Source: Microbacteriaceae bacterium (GTDB taxonomy: Bacteria; Actinomycetota; Actinomycetes; Actinomycetales; Microbacteriaceae). Taken from it: DNA of 7,743 bases. Positions 1-6,450 of this stretch are shown here, piece by piece. Both the position numbers and the translations under genes were made by a program. Position 1 is the stretch's first letter. Each line of letters starts with the position of its first letter. The notes beneath the pieces are model-generated. The model ran no database searches and was not told where the DNA came from. It was given only the letters and a program-made list of their open reading frames with translations. The DNA is taken from the NCBI GenBank assembly GCA_947453285.1, contig CANGGA010000045.1, positions 1 through 7,743 of the forward strand, written 5' to 3'.

Positions 1-314
1 AGTACCACACGGTTTTAGCATCGCGGTCGAGCAATGCCAAGGCCGCTCTTTCGCGCGTTGTCGGAAAGCACTGCGAGAGCGGCGACATCGTGGTTCGCCA
101 CGACTACCTGCCAGCAGACGTATCACCGAACGACATTCTTGCCGTGGCAGCCACCGGCGCATACTGCTATTCGCTATCGAATAACTACAACTTCTTGACT
201 AGACCAGGAGTCGCCGCGGTTCGCGCTGGCGAGGCTCGTCTTATCATTCGCCCCGAATCCGAGGCAGACTTGTTTAATAGAGACCTTCGCTACCAGGCGA
301 TGAAGAAAGAGTGA
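1..314 (+). CDS. lysA: Diaminopimelate decarboxylase LysA, C-terminal part (5' end outside the window)
   Basis: LysA decarboxylates meso-diaminopimelate to L-lysine, the last step of the lysine pathway, using PLP as a cytosolic dimer. Only the last 103 residues are present; the reading frame enters at base 3 and stays open to the TGA at 312-314. The visible part is the C-terminal beta-barrel side of the alanine-racemase-like fold III enzyme. It carries the family motif GKHCESGDI, whose Cys (72-74) and Glu come from the partner subunit to complete the active site. It also has ATGAYCYS (Tyr at 162-164, expected to contact the PLP phosphate) followed by NNYNF and an RP near the end. A GTG at 90 lies inside the conserved barrel and is not a start. 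The stop lies 4 nt before hom, so both are probably co-transcribed. Identification is firm; nothing can be said about the missing N-terminal PLP-lysine domain. Confidence 0.95.
   Translation, partial: YHTVLASRSSNAKAALSRVVGKHCESGDIVVRHDYLPADVSPNDILAVAATGAYCYSLSNNYNFLTRPGVAAVRAGEARLIIRPESEADLFNRDLRYQAMKKE
302..311 (+). promoter_or_regulatory. Ribosome-binding site of hom
   Basis: GAAGAAAGAG contains AGAAAG, which pairs with the 3' end of 16S rRNA. Its end lies 7 nt before the GTG at 319. It sits inside the last codons of lysA, which suggests translational coupling and supports GTG as the hom start. Confidence 0.7.
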
Positions 315-318
315 CACT

Positions 319-1626
319 GTGATTGAGTATCGTCCGTTGCGCATCGCGCTGCTGGGGGCCGGTTCGGTTGGCGCCCAGGTAGCCCGCCTGCTCACCGAAA
401 ACAAGGCAGAGCTCGCCGCTCGAGTCGGCGCCGAGCTTGAACTCATCGGAATCGCAGTTCGCGATCTAAAGGCCGATCGACCTGCGGGGTTTCCTTCTGA
501 GCTTCTAACGACAGACGCAGAGGCTTTAATTCTTGGCGCAGACATCGTCATCGAGGTCATGGGTGGCATCGAGCCGGCCAAGACTTACATTCTTCAGGCG
601 CTCAACTCTGGCAGCGATGTCATCACGGCTAACAAGGCTCTGCTTGCAACTCACGGAACCGAATTGTTCGACACCGCTGAGCAGGTTGGTGCGCAGTTGT
701 ATTTCGAGGCTGCGGTTGCTGCTGCGATTCCAATCATTCGTCCGCTTCGCGAATCGCTCGCTGGCGACAAAGTTCAGCGCGTCATGGGAATCGTGAACGG
801 CTCGACCAACTACATTCTCGACCGCATGGATACCGCCGGCATCACGCTCGAAGAGGCGATGAACGAAGCCACTGAGCTCGGTTATCTAGAGGCAGACCCA
901 ACTCTCGATGTCGAAGGTTACGACGCTGCGCAGAAGGCTGCGATTCTTGCCTACCTTGCTTTTCACACCGAGGTGCCGATCGAAAAGGTGCACCGCGAGG
1001 GAATCACTGGTGTCACTCCAGAACTAATGCGCGCCGCTCAGCGCGATGGCAACGTCATTAAGTTGCTTGCAATCGCAGAGCGCATCGATGCAGACAAGGC
1101 CGGCGTTGAAGGCGTATCAGTTCGCGTCTATCCGACTTTGATTCCGCGCACACACCCGCTCGGCTCGGTTCACGGAGCATTCAACGCCGTGTTCGTCGAA
1201 GCCGAATCTGCCGGCCAGCTTATGTTCTATGGTGCTGGCGCCGGTGGCGCACAGACCGCATCGGCGATTCTCGGCGACCTAGTTAGTGCGGCTAAGCGTC
1301 ACGTCGCCGGTGGCCCCGGTCTTGCCGACTCGGTGCACGCAAACCTTCCGGTCTTGCCAATCGATCGCATCTACACTCGCTACCAAATCACTCTCGAAGC
1401 AACCGACCAACCTGGTGTGCTCGCTTCGATTGCGAACACTTTTGCGAGCCACGAAGTTTCAATCGAGTTCGTAGAACAGACTCCAACTCTGGGTCGCAAA
1501 ACCGCGAACCTCGAAATCGGAACCCACGAGGCAACCGATGCATCTCTTTCGGCCGTTGTCGCAGCTCTTGCTGCAAGCGACGCAGTCGAGAAAATTACTT
1601 CAGTCATTCGAGTAGAAGGAATCTAA
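319..1626 (+). CDS. hom: Homoserine dehydrogenase with C-terminal ACT domain
   Basis: Hom reduces L-aspartate 4-semialdehyde to L-homoserine with NAD(P)H, the branch point towards threonine, isoleucine and methionine. The 435-residue protein has the usual three parts. An N-terminal Rossmann fold carries GAGSVG at 13-18 and TANKALLA around 103-110 (Lys106). The catalytic and dimer domain has VNGSTNYIL at 159-167. The family signature spans 184-206, with Asp202 and Lys206 spaced like the catalytic pair of yeast Hom6. An ACT domain occupies about 355-435 and is typical of the threonine feedback-inhibited form in Gram-positive bacteria. No fused aspartokinase is present. The GTG start is supported by the ribosome-binding site at 302-311 and by its normal distance to the Rossmann motif. 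The TAA stop overlaps the thrC ATG by one base. One oddity is Leu190 in GYLEADPT, where the signature usually has a small residue. Confidence 0.98.
   Translation: MIEYRPLRIALLGAGSVGAQVARLLTENKAELAARVGAELELIGIAVRDLKADRPAGFPSELLTTDAEALILGADIVIEVMGGIEPAKTYILQALNSGSDVITANKALLATHGTELFDTAEQVGAQLYFEAAVAAAIPIIRPLRESLAGDKVQRVMGIVNGSTNYILDRMDTAGITLEEAMNEATELGYLEADPTLDVEGYDAAQKAAILAYLAFHTEVPIEKVHREGITGVTPELMRAAQRDGNVIKLLAIAERIDADKAGVEGVSVRVYPTLIPRTHPLGSVHGAFNAVFVEAESAGQLMFYGAGAGGAQTASAILGDLVSAAKRHVAGGPGLADSVHANLPVLPIDRIYTRYQITLEATDQPGVLASIANTFASHEVSIEFVEQTPTLGRKTANLEIGTHEATDASLSAVVAALAASDAVEKITSVIRVEGI
1614..1620 (+). promoter_or_regulatory. Ribosome-binding site of thrC
   Basis: AGAAGGA ends 5 nt before the thrC ATG at 1626 and lies within the last codons of hom. 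With the TAATG stop/start overlap this predicts coupled translation of hom and thrC. Confidence 0.75.
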
Positions 1627-2699
1627 TGGCACACCAGTGGCGCGGAGTCATCCGTGAATATATCGATCGCCTAGACATCAGCGCGGATAACCCAATCATC
1701 ACGCTCGGTGAAGGTGGCACCCCGCTGGTCGAGGCTCCGGCGCTAGCCAGACTCGTTGGCGCCGAGCGCGTGATGCTCAAGGTTGAGGGCATGAACCCAA
1801 CCGGTTCGTTCAAAGACCGCGGCATGACCATGGCGGTCTCGAAGGCAATCGGTCACGGTGCCAAGGCAGTTATTTGTGCGTCAACCGGAAACACCTCTGC
1901 ATCAGCTGCCGCCTATGCCGCCGCTGCCGGCATCAAGTCTGTCGTTTTGATTCCCGAGGGCAAGATTGCGCTCGGCAAGTTGAGCCAGGCAGTCGCTCAC
2001 AAGTCGGAGATTTTGCAGGTTCGCGGAAACTTCGACGACTGCCTCGATCTCGCTCGCGACCTTTCGGCAAACTACGCAGTGCACCTTGTGAACTCGGTGA
2101 ACCCAGATCGCATTGAGGGTCAGAAGACCGGTGCCTTCGAAGTTGTCGACGCTCTCGGTTTCGCACCAGACTTTCACGTCTTGCCGGTTGGCAACGCCGG
2201 AAACTACTCTGCATATTTCAAGGGTTACCTAGAAGACTTCAACGAGGGTCGCATCAAGCGCGTTCCGAAGATGTGGGGCTTTCAGGCTGAGGGCTCTGCG
2301 CCATTCGTGCAGGGTTCACCGGTGAAGAACCCAGAGACCATCGCCACCGCGATTCGCATCGGCAACCCGGCATCATGGGATCTCGCTCAGAGCGCTCGCG
2401 AATGTTCAGACGGAAAATTTGGCGCGGTCAGCGACAAAGAAATTCTTTGGATGCACCGTTTCTTGTCGAACGAGGTTGGCGTTTTCGTTGAGCCGTCTTC
2501 GGCAACAGGTGCCGCCGGCCTTTACAAGTCATCACAGCAGGGCGACTCATTCGCGGGAGCAACCATCGTGGTCACGGTTACCGGTCACGGCCTCAAGGAT
2601 GCCGGCTGGGCGCTCAAGGATGAAAACGGCGGCGATATCGAACCGACCGTTGTTAACAACAACGCTGCAGAAGTTGCAGACAGCTTGGGTCTGATCTAA
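1626..2699 (+). CDS. thrC: Threonine synthase (PLP-dependent)
   Basis: ThrC converts O-phospho-L-homoserine and water to L-threonine and phosphate, using PLP. The 357-residue protein is the short fold-type-II form found in Actinobacteria and Bacillus, not the longer E. coli/yeast type. Visible motifs are GEGGTPL at 28-34, NPTGSFKDRG with the PLP Schiff-base lysine at Lys63, the substrate loop ASTGNTSAS at 85-93, and GNAGNY at 189-194, which binds the PLP phosphate. VTGHGLKD lies near the C-terminus (about residue 318 onward). The ATG is set by the ribosome-binding site at 1614-1620 and the 1-nt overlap with hom. thrB follows after 3 nt. The order hom-thrC-thrB, with the synthase before the kinase that makes its substrate, is common in Actinobacteria and Bacillus. 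I see no missing key residue. Confidence 0.97.
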   Translation: MAHQWRGVIREYIDRLDISADNPIITLGEGGTPLVEAPALARLVGAERVMLKVEGMNPTGSFKDRGMTMAVSKAIGHGAKAVICASTGNTSASAAAYAAAAGIKSVVLIPEGKIALGKLSQAVAHKSEILQVRGNFDDCLDLARDLSANYAVHLVNSVNPDRIEGQKTGAFEVVDALGFAPDFHVLPVGNAGNYSAYFKGYLEDFNEGRIKRVPKMWGFQAEGSAPFVQGSPVKNPETIATAIRIGNPASWDLAQSARECSDGKFGAVSDKEILWMHRFLSNEVGVFVEPSSATGAAGLYKSSQQGDSFAGATIVVTVTGHGLKDAGWALKDENGGDIEPTVVNNNAAEVADSLGLI

Positions 2700-2702
2700 A
2701 TC

Positions 2703-3620
2703 ATGTCAATCGTCGGCAGAAAGGTTTCGGTTCGGGTTCCGGCCACTTCGGCAAACCTCGGCCCTGGCTTTGACACGCTCGGAATGGCCCTGGCTTTTTA
2801 TGACGAGCTCGAAGTTGAGGCCGTCGCCGGCAACGACGTGATTGTTGAAGTCACCGGCGAAGGTGCGGGCGAAGTTGCTACCGACGAAAACAACTTGGTG
2901 GTCAAGTGCATCAAGTTCACCTTCGATCGATTCGGTCAAAAAATGCCTGGCCTTCGAATCAAGGCGCACAACGTCATTCCGCACGGCAGGGGAATGGGTT
3001 CATCGGGTGCGGCAGTGGTCAGCGGAATCATGGCTGCCAAGGGTTTGCTTGATGGCATCGTCGAGATGAGTTCGAGCGATTTGCTAGACATCGCGACCGA
3101 ACTCGAAGGCCACCCAGACAACGTCGCTCCCGCCCTTTTTGGCAGCCTGAATATCGCTTGGGAAGACCAAAAGGGCCCGCACACCAAGAAGCTCTTTGTT
3201 CACCGCGGAGTCTCGCCGCTCGAATTGGTGCCAACCTTCAAAATGTCTACCGCCACGGCTCGCTCGCTTCAGCCAGAGTCTGTGCCTCATGAAGACGCGG
3301 TCTTTAACGTCTCGAGATCTGCATTGCTTGTGGCCGCTCTAACCCAGAGCCCTGAGCTCTTGCTTGCTGCGACCGAAGACAAATTGCACCAGGATTACCG
3401 TGCCGAGGCCATGCCAGAGACTCACGCCCTGGTTCAGCTCATGCGCGAAAACGGCCACGCAGCAGTGGTTTCGGGGGCAGGGCCTTCGGTTCTGGTCTTG
3501 GCAAGCGACCCTGCCGAGCGACTAGAGGCGGCCAAGTTGGCTGCCGAAAAGTATCCACAGTGGCGTGCGTTGCTATTGGCTGTCGACTTTAAGGGTGCTA
3601 CAGTAGTCACGCACCACTAA
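2703..3620 (+). CDS. thrB: Homoserine kinase (GHMP kinase family)
   Basis: ThrB phosphorylates L-homoserine with ATP to O-phosphohomoserine, the substrate of the ThrC encoded just upstream. The 305-residue protein shows all three GHMP-kinase motifs. Motif 1 is PATSANLGPGFD at 13-24. Motif 2, the phosphate-binding loop, is PHGRGMGSSGAA at 93-104. Motif 3 is SGAGPS at 257-262. EGHPDNVAPA at 135-144 is the homoserine-kinase segment after the loop. Length and the short distance from the start to motif 1 fit the family, so ATG 2703 is accepted. However, only a poor ribosome-binding sequence precedes it, so translation probably depends on ribosomes ending thrC 3 nt upstream. No intrinsic terminator follows the TAA; the next 129 nt are the rho leader. 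Confidence 0.97.
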   Translation: MSIVGRKVSVRVPATSANLGPGFDTLGMALAFYDELEVEAVAGNDVIVEVTGEGAGEVATDENNLVVKCIKFTFDRFGQKMPGLRIKAHNVIPHGRGMGSSGAAVVSGIMAAKGLLDGIVEMSSSDLLDIATELEGHPDNVAPALFGSLNIAWEDQKGPHTKKLFVHRGVSPLELVPTFKMSTATARSLQPESVPHEDAVFNVSRSALLVAALTQSPELLLAATEDKLHQDYRAEAMPETHALVQLMRENGHAAVVSGAGPSVLVLASDPAERLEAAKLAAEKYPQWRALLLAVDFKGATVVTHH

Positions 3621-3640
3621 ATAAGCAGTTCATTCAGAAC

Positions 3641-3669
3641 GCTTTGGTGAAATCCCTCGCAAATCTAAT
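3641..3669 (+). promoter_or_regulatory. Possible rho promoter (weak)
   Basis: TCTAAT at 3664-3669 matches five of six bases of the -10 consensus TATAAT. With a 17-nt spacer the -35 position falls on GCTTTG (3641-3646), a poor match. A start near 3676 would leave a leader of roughly 75 nt before rho. Actinobacterial promoters are often poor at -35, so this is a candidate only. Confidence 0.2.
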
Positions 3670-3674
3670 GCGAA

Positions 3675-3696
3675 CGCACGCAATCAAATTCGTGCG
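3675..3696 (+). promoter_or_regulatory. Inverted repeat / hairpin in the rho leader
   Basis: CGCACG (3675-3680) is the exact reverse complement of CGTGCG (3691-3696). Inside them AAT (3682-3684) pairs with ATT (3688-3690) around a CAA loop. This gives a 9-bp stem with one bulged C (3681). No T-run follows, so it is not an ordinary intrinsic terminator. It could be an mRNA structure for rho autoregulation, or a DNA operator, as it overlaps the start point predicted from the weak -10 box. The structure is visible; its role is inferred. Confidence 0.4.
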
Positions 3697-3730
3697 GATG
3701 ATGGCAAACAAATCAATGTCATCTAAATCT

Positions 3731-3739
3731 GAGAAAGAG
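3731..3739 (+). promoter_or_regulatory. Ribosome-binding site of rho
   Basis: GAGAAAGAG contains the same AGAAAGAG core seen before hom and ends 10 nt before the rho ATG at 3750. In-frame stops at 3648, 3666 and 3699 exclude a much longer N-terminus, so this site supports the ATG at 3750. Confidence 0.65.
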
Positions 3740-3749
3740 TAATCACTAC

Positions 3750-5360
3750 ATGGATGAAATCCAGGAAACCACAGCAGTAAAGAAGCCTCGTCGCGCAGCG
3801 GCCGAAGGCGATTCATCTGCAAAGACCACAGCTAGCAGCGAAGGCGGCGAAAAACGTCCGACTCGTCGTCGTGGCGCAAGCAAGCCAGAAGGCTCAAGCG
3901 AAGGCGAGAGCAACTCGGGCGACAAGCCAGCACGTGAAGAACGTGCGCCACGCGAAGATCGCGCACCACGCGAAAACCGCGAGCCTCGCGAGAAGCGCGA
4001 ATCAAACGGCGAAGGTTCATCGAAAGATGGCGAGACTCGCAGCAACGATTCACGCAACGAACGTGACTTCAACGACGAGCGTCGCGGTGGCAACAGTCGC
4101 AACCGCAACCGCAACCGCGGAGATCGTTACCGCAATCGTGACAACCGCAACCGCGGTGGCAACGGCAACAACGACCGTGACGAAATCGAACCAGAGATCT
4201 CTCCAGACGATGTGCTCGTTCCGGTAGCCGGCATCCTTGATGTTCTAGACAACTACGCGTTCGTTCGCACCAGCGGTTACTTGCCTGGTTCAAACGACGT
4301 TTATGTTTCACTCGGCCAGGTAAAGAAGTACAGCCTGCGCAAGGGTGACGCAGTTGTCGGCGCTATTCGCCAGCCAAAAGAAGGCGACAGCCAGGGCCGC
4401 CAGAAGTTCAACGCAATCGTTCGTGTTGACTCAATCAACGGCCAGACCGTTGAAGAGGCAGCCGCTCGAGTTGAGTTCGGCAAGCTAACCCCGCTTTACC
4501 CGCAGAGCCGCTTGCGTCTAGAGACCGAGCAGAACCGCTTGAGCACTCGAATCATCGACTTGGTTGCTCCAATTGGTAAGGGCCAGCGCGGACTTATCGT
4601 TTCGCCACCTAAGGCCGGTAAGACCTTGGTGCTTCAGGCAATTGCGAATGCAATCACCACAAACAACCCAGAAGTTCACATGATGGTTGTTTTGGTTGAC
4701 GAGCGTCCAGAAGAAGTTACCGACATGCAGCGCACCGTAAAGGGCGAAGTTATTGCTTCGACCTTCGACCGCCCAGCCGAAGACCACACCACAGTTGCCG
4801 AGTTGGCAATCGAGCGCGCAAAGCGCTTGGTTGAGCTTGGTCACGACGTGGTTGTCTTGCTTGACTCGATCACCCGTCTTGGCCGCGCTTACAACTTGAG
4901 CGCACCGGCATCTGGTCGAATTCTCTCTGGTGGTGTCGACTCGGCAGCTCTCTATCCACCGAAGCGTTTCTTCGGTGCTGCTCGAAACATCGAGGATGGC
5001 GGCTCGCTGACCATTCTTGCCACCGCTTTGGTTGAGACCGGTTCGAAGATGGACGAAATCATTTTCGAAGAGTTCAAGGGAACCGGAAACATGGAGCTTC
5101 GTTTGTCACGTGCACTAGCCGACAAGCGCATCTTCCCAGCCGTTGACGTCAACGCCTCGGGAACCCGTCGCGAAGAAATCTTGATGGCACCAGACGAGAC
5201 CAAGATCATTTGGAAGCTACGTCGTGCACTTGCCGGACTAGACCAGCAGCAGGCCCTCGAGCTTGTCTTGAACCGTTTGAAAGAAACTTCAAGCAACGTC
5301 GAGTTCTTGATGCAGGTTCAGAAGTCAATGCCTGTTCCTTCAGGATCAGATCAGGACTAA
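3750..5360 (+). CDS. rho: Transcription termination factor Rho with a long disordered N-terminus
   Basis: Rho is a hexameric RNA-dependent ATPase/translocase that ends transcription. The protein has 536 residues (E. coli 419). Residues 1 to about 147 are low-complexity, rich in Arg, Asn, Gly, Glu and Ser, with a hexapeptide repeat at 61-84 and Asn-Arg runs at 117-135. The OB-fold RNA-binding domain starts near 152 (AGILDVLDNYAFVRTSGYLP at 160-179). The RecA-like motor follows: Walker A SPPKAGKT at 285-292 (Lys291), Walker B VVVLLD ending at Asp372, then TRLGRAYN, LSGGVDS (secondary RNA-site loop) and FKGTGN. The core is near-identical in pattern to mycobacterial Rho. The usual N-terminal SAP-like Rho_N helix bundle is not recognisable, and upstream stops show it is not simply mis-annotated away. 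A short SMPVPSGSDQD tail extends past the normal end. prfA follows after 4 nt. Confidence 0.98.
   Translation: MDEIQETTAVKKPRRAAAEGDSSAKTTASSEGGEKRPTRRRGASKPEGSSEGESNSGDKPAREERAPREDRAPRENREPREKRESNGEGSSKDGETRSNDSRNERDFNDERRGGNSRNRNRNRGDRYRNRDNRNRGGNGNNDRDEIEPEISPDDVLVPVAGILDVLDNYAFVRTSGYLPGSNDVYVSLGQVKKYSLRKGDAVVGAIRQPKEGDSQGRQKFNAIVRVDSINGQTVEEAAARVEFGKLTPLYPQSRLRLETEQNRLSTRIIDLVAPIGKGQRGLIVSPPKAGKTLVLQAIANAITTNNPEVHMMVVLVDERPEEVTDMQRTVKGEVIASTFDRPAEDHTTVAELAIERAKRLVELGHDVVVLLDSITRLGRAYNLSAPASGRILSGGVDSAALYPPKRFFGAARNIEDGGSLTILATALVETGSKMDEIIFEEFKGTGNMELRLSRALADKRIFPAVDVNASGTRREEILMAPDETKIIWKLRRALAGLDQQQALELVLNRLKETSSNVEFLMQVQKSMPVPSGSDQD
3930..4001 (+). repeat. Four in-frame 18-bp repeats in rho, coding a PRExRx hexapeptide
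   Basis: Residues 61-84 of Rho read AREERA, PREDRA, PRENRE, PREKRE: four hexapeptides with RE fixed at positions 2-3 and R at position 5. At DNA level each unit is 18 bp with the core CGYGARRAN. The array lies in the disordered tail. Copy number could change by slippage without breaking the frame. Confidence 0.85.
4101..4154 (+). repeat. AACCGC hexamer runs in rho (Asn-Arg repeats)
   Basis: AACCGC occurs three times in tandem at 4101-4118 and twice at 4143-4154, in frame, coding Asn-Arg pairs. The stretch between them codes similar Arg/Asn-rich sequence with diverged codons. It forms the most basic part of the Rho tail, just before the OB-fold. Confidence 0.8.
5352..5356 (+). promoter_or_regulatory. 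Ribosome-binding site of prfA
   Basis: CAGGA ends 8 nt before TTG 5365 and overlaps the last sense codons of rho. It supports the non-ATG start, since no ATG or GTG in that frame lies near the conserved protein start. Confidence 0.65.
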
Positions 5361-5364
5361 TTAA

Positions 5365-6444
5365 TTGCTCGATTCAGTACAACCGCTTTTAGCCGAGCAT
5401 CTCGCGCTTCAGACTCAACTGTCTGACTCGAGCATTCACGGCAATCCGGCTTTGGCCAAGAAGCTAAATAGGCGCTACGCCGAAGTTAGCGCGATTGTTT
5501 CTGCTTACAACTCCGTGGTTTCGATCACAGACGACTTGGCAGCAGCAAAAGAACTTGCCAAAGAAGATGAAGCGTTTGCTGAAGAAGTAACCACGACCGA
5601 AGAAAAGTTGGTGACCGCAACCGAAAAGTTGCGTCGCCTGCTTATTCCTCGCGACCCTGACGACGGCCGCGATGTCATCATGGAAATCAAGGCCGGTGAG
5701 GGTGGCGCAGAGTCTGCGCTATTCGCAGCCGACTTGCTTCGCATGTACATTCAGTACGCCAACTCAAAGGGTTGGAAAACCGAGATTCTCGATAAGAACG
5801 AATCAGACCTCGGCGGTTATAAAGACGTGCAGATTGCTATCAAGTCGAACACCACAGACCCGGCTCAAGGCGTCTTTGCTCACCTGAAGTATGAGGGTGG
5901 TGTGCATCGCGTGCAGCGTGTGCCGGTCACCGAAACTCAGGGTCGAATTCACACCTCGGCTGCTGGCGTGCTTGTGTTTCCTGAGGTCGACGCCCCAGAA
6001 GAAGTCGAGATTAGCCAGAACGATTTGCGCATCGATGTTTATCGTTCGAGCGGTCCCGGCGGCCAGTCGGTTAACACAACCGACTCTGCGGTTCGCATCA
6101 CCCACCTTCCGACCGGAATCGTTGTTTCGATGCAGAACGAGAAGTCGCAGCTGCAGAACCGCGAAGCGGCAATGCGTGTGCTTCGCGCTCGAATTCTCGC
6201 CGCCCAGCAAGAGGCGCTCGAGGCAGAGCAATCGGCTGCCCGCAAGTCTCAGGTGAAGTCGGTTGACCGAAGCGAACGCATTCGCACCTATAACTTTCCT
6301 GAAAATCGAATCGCAGATCACCGCACGGGCTACAAGGCATACAACCTCGACCAGGTCATGGATGGCGCACTCGAGCCAGTGGTTCAGTCTGCAATTCAAG
6401 TAGACGAAGAAGCGCGCCTTGCCGCTCTCGGCGGCGAAAAGTAA
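5365..6444 (+). CDS. prfA: Peptide chain release factor 1
   Basis: RF1 recognises UAA and UAG in the ribosomal A site and triggers release of the finished peptide. The 359-residue protein has normal family length. The N-terminal helical domain spans about 1-100. The codon-recognition motif is PVT at 187-189 in RVPVTETQGRIHTSA; this PxT form marks RF1, as RF2 has SPF. The catalytic GGQ is at 232-234 within SSGPGGQSVNTT. The start is TTG: the sequence after it (LDSVQPLLAEH) aligns with the usual RF1 N-terminus, and CAGGA lies 8 nt upstream. It begins 4 nt after the rho stop and ends 6 nt before prmC, which encodes the methyltransferase for Gln234. A TTG start usually gives weaker initiation, and coupling to rho may compensate. 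In Mycobacterium and Streptomyces rpmE sits between rho and prfA; here it does not. Confidence 0.97.
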   Translation: MLDSVQPLLAEHLALQTQLSDSSIHGNPALAKKLNRRYAEVSAIVSAYNSVVSITDDLAAAKELAKEDEAFAEEVTTTEEKLVTATEKLRRLLIPRDPDDGRDVIMEIKAGEGGAESALFAADLLRMYIQYANSKGWKTEILDKNESDLGGYKDVQIAIKSNTTDPAQGVFAHLKYEGGVHRVQRVPVTETQGRIHTSAAGVLVFPEVDAPEEVEISQNDLRIDVYRSSGPGGQSVNTTDSAVRITHLPTGIVVSMQNEKSQLQNREAAMRVLRARILAAQQEALEAEQSAARKSQVKSVDRSERIRTYNFPENRIADHRTGYKAYNLDQVMDGALEPVVQSAIQVDEEARLAALGGEK

Positions 6445-6450
6445 CCAACC

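Noticed and set aside
174..581. 135-codon minus-strand ORF over lysA and hom
   Set aside because: Antisense shadow of two conserved genes, no motif and no ribosome-binding site evident.
2649..2660. 12-bp perfect palindrome GTTGTTAACAAC near the end of thrC
   Set aside because: It is explained by the codons Val-Val-Asn-Asn and has no T-run or promoter nearby; chance is enough.
2665..2679. Small hairpin CTGCA/TGCAG upstream of thrB
   Set aside because: Only 5 bp, within thrC coding sequence, and it does not cover the thrB start.
3621..3749. Frameshifted Rho_N domain in the thrB-rho gap
   Set aside because: I read all three forward frames; none shows the Leu/Gly/Lys pattern of Rho_N, and the gap is too short for the domain with a start.
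3746..4114. 122-codon minus-strand ORF, Arg/Ser/Leu-rich
   Set aside because: It mirrors the low-complexity repeats of the rho 5' end; the composition comes from the repeat on the other strand.
3871..4227. 118-codon plus-strand ORF rich in Ala and Thr
   Set aside because: It is the off-frame reading of the rho repeat region; the in-frame Rho product continues into a conserved core.
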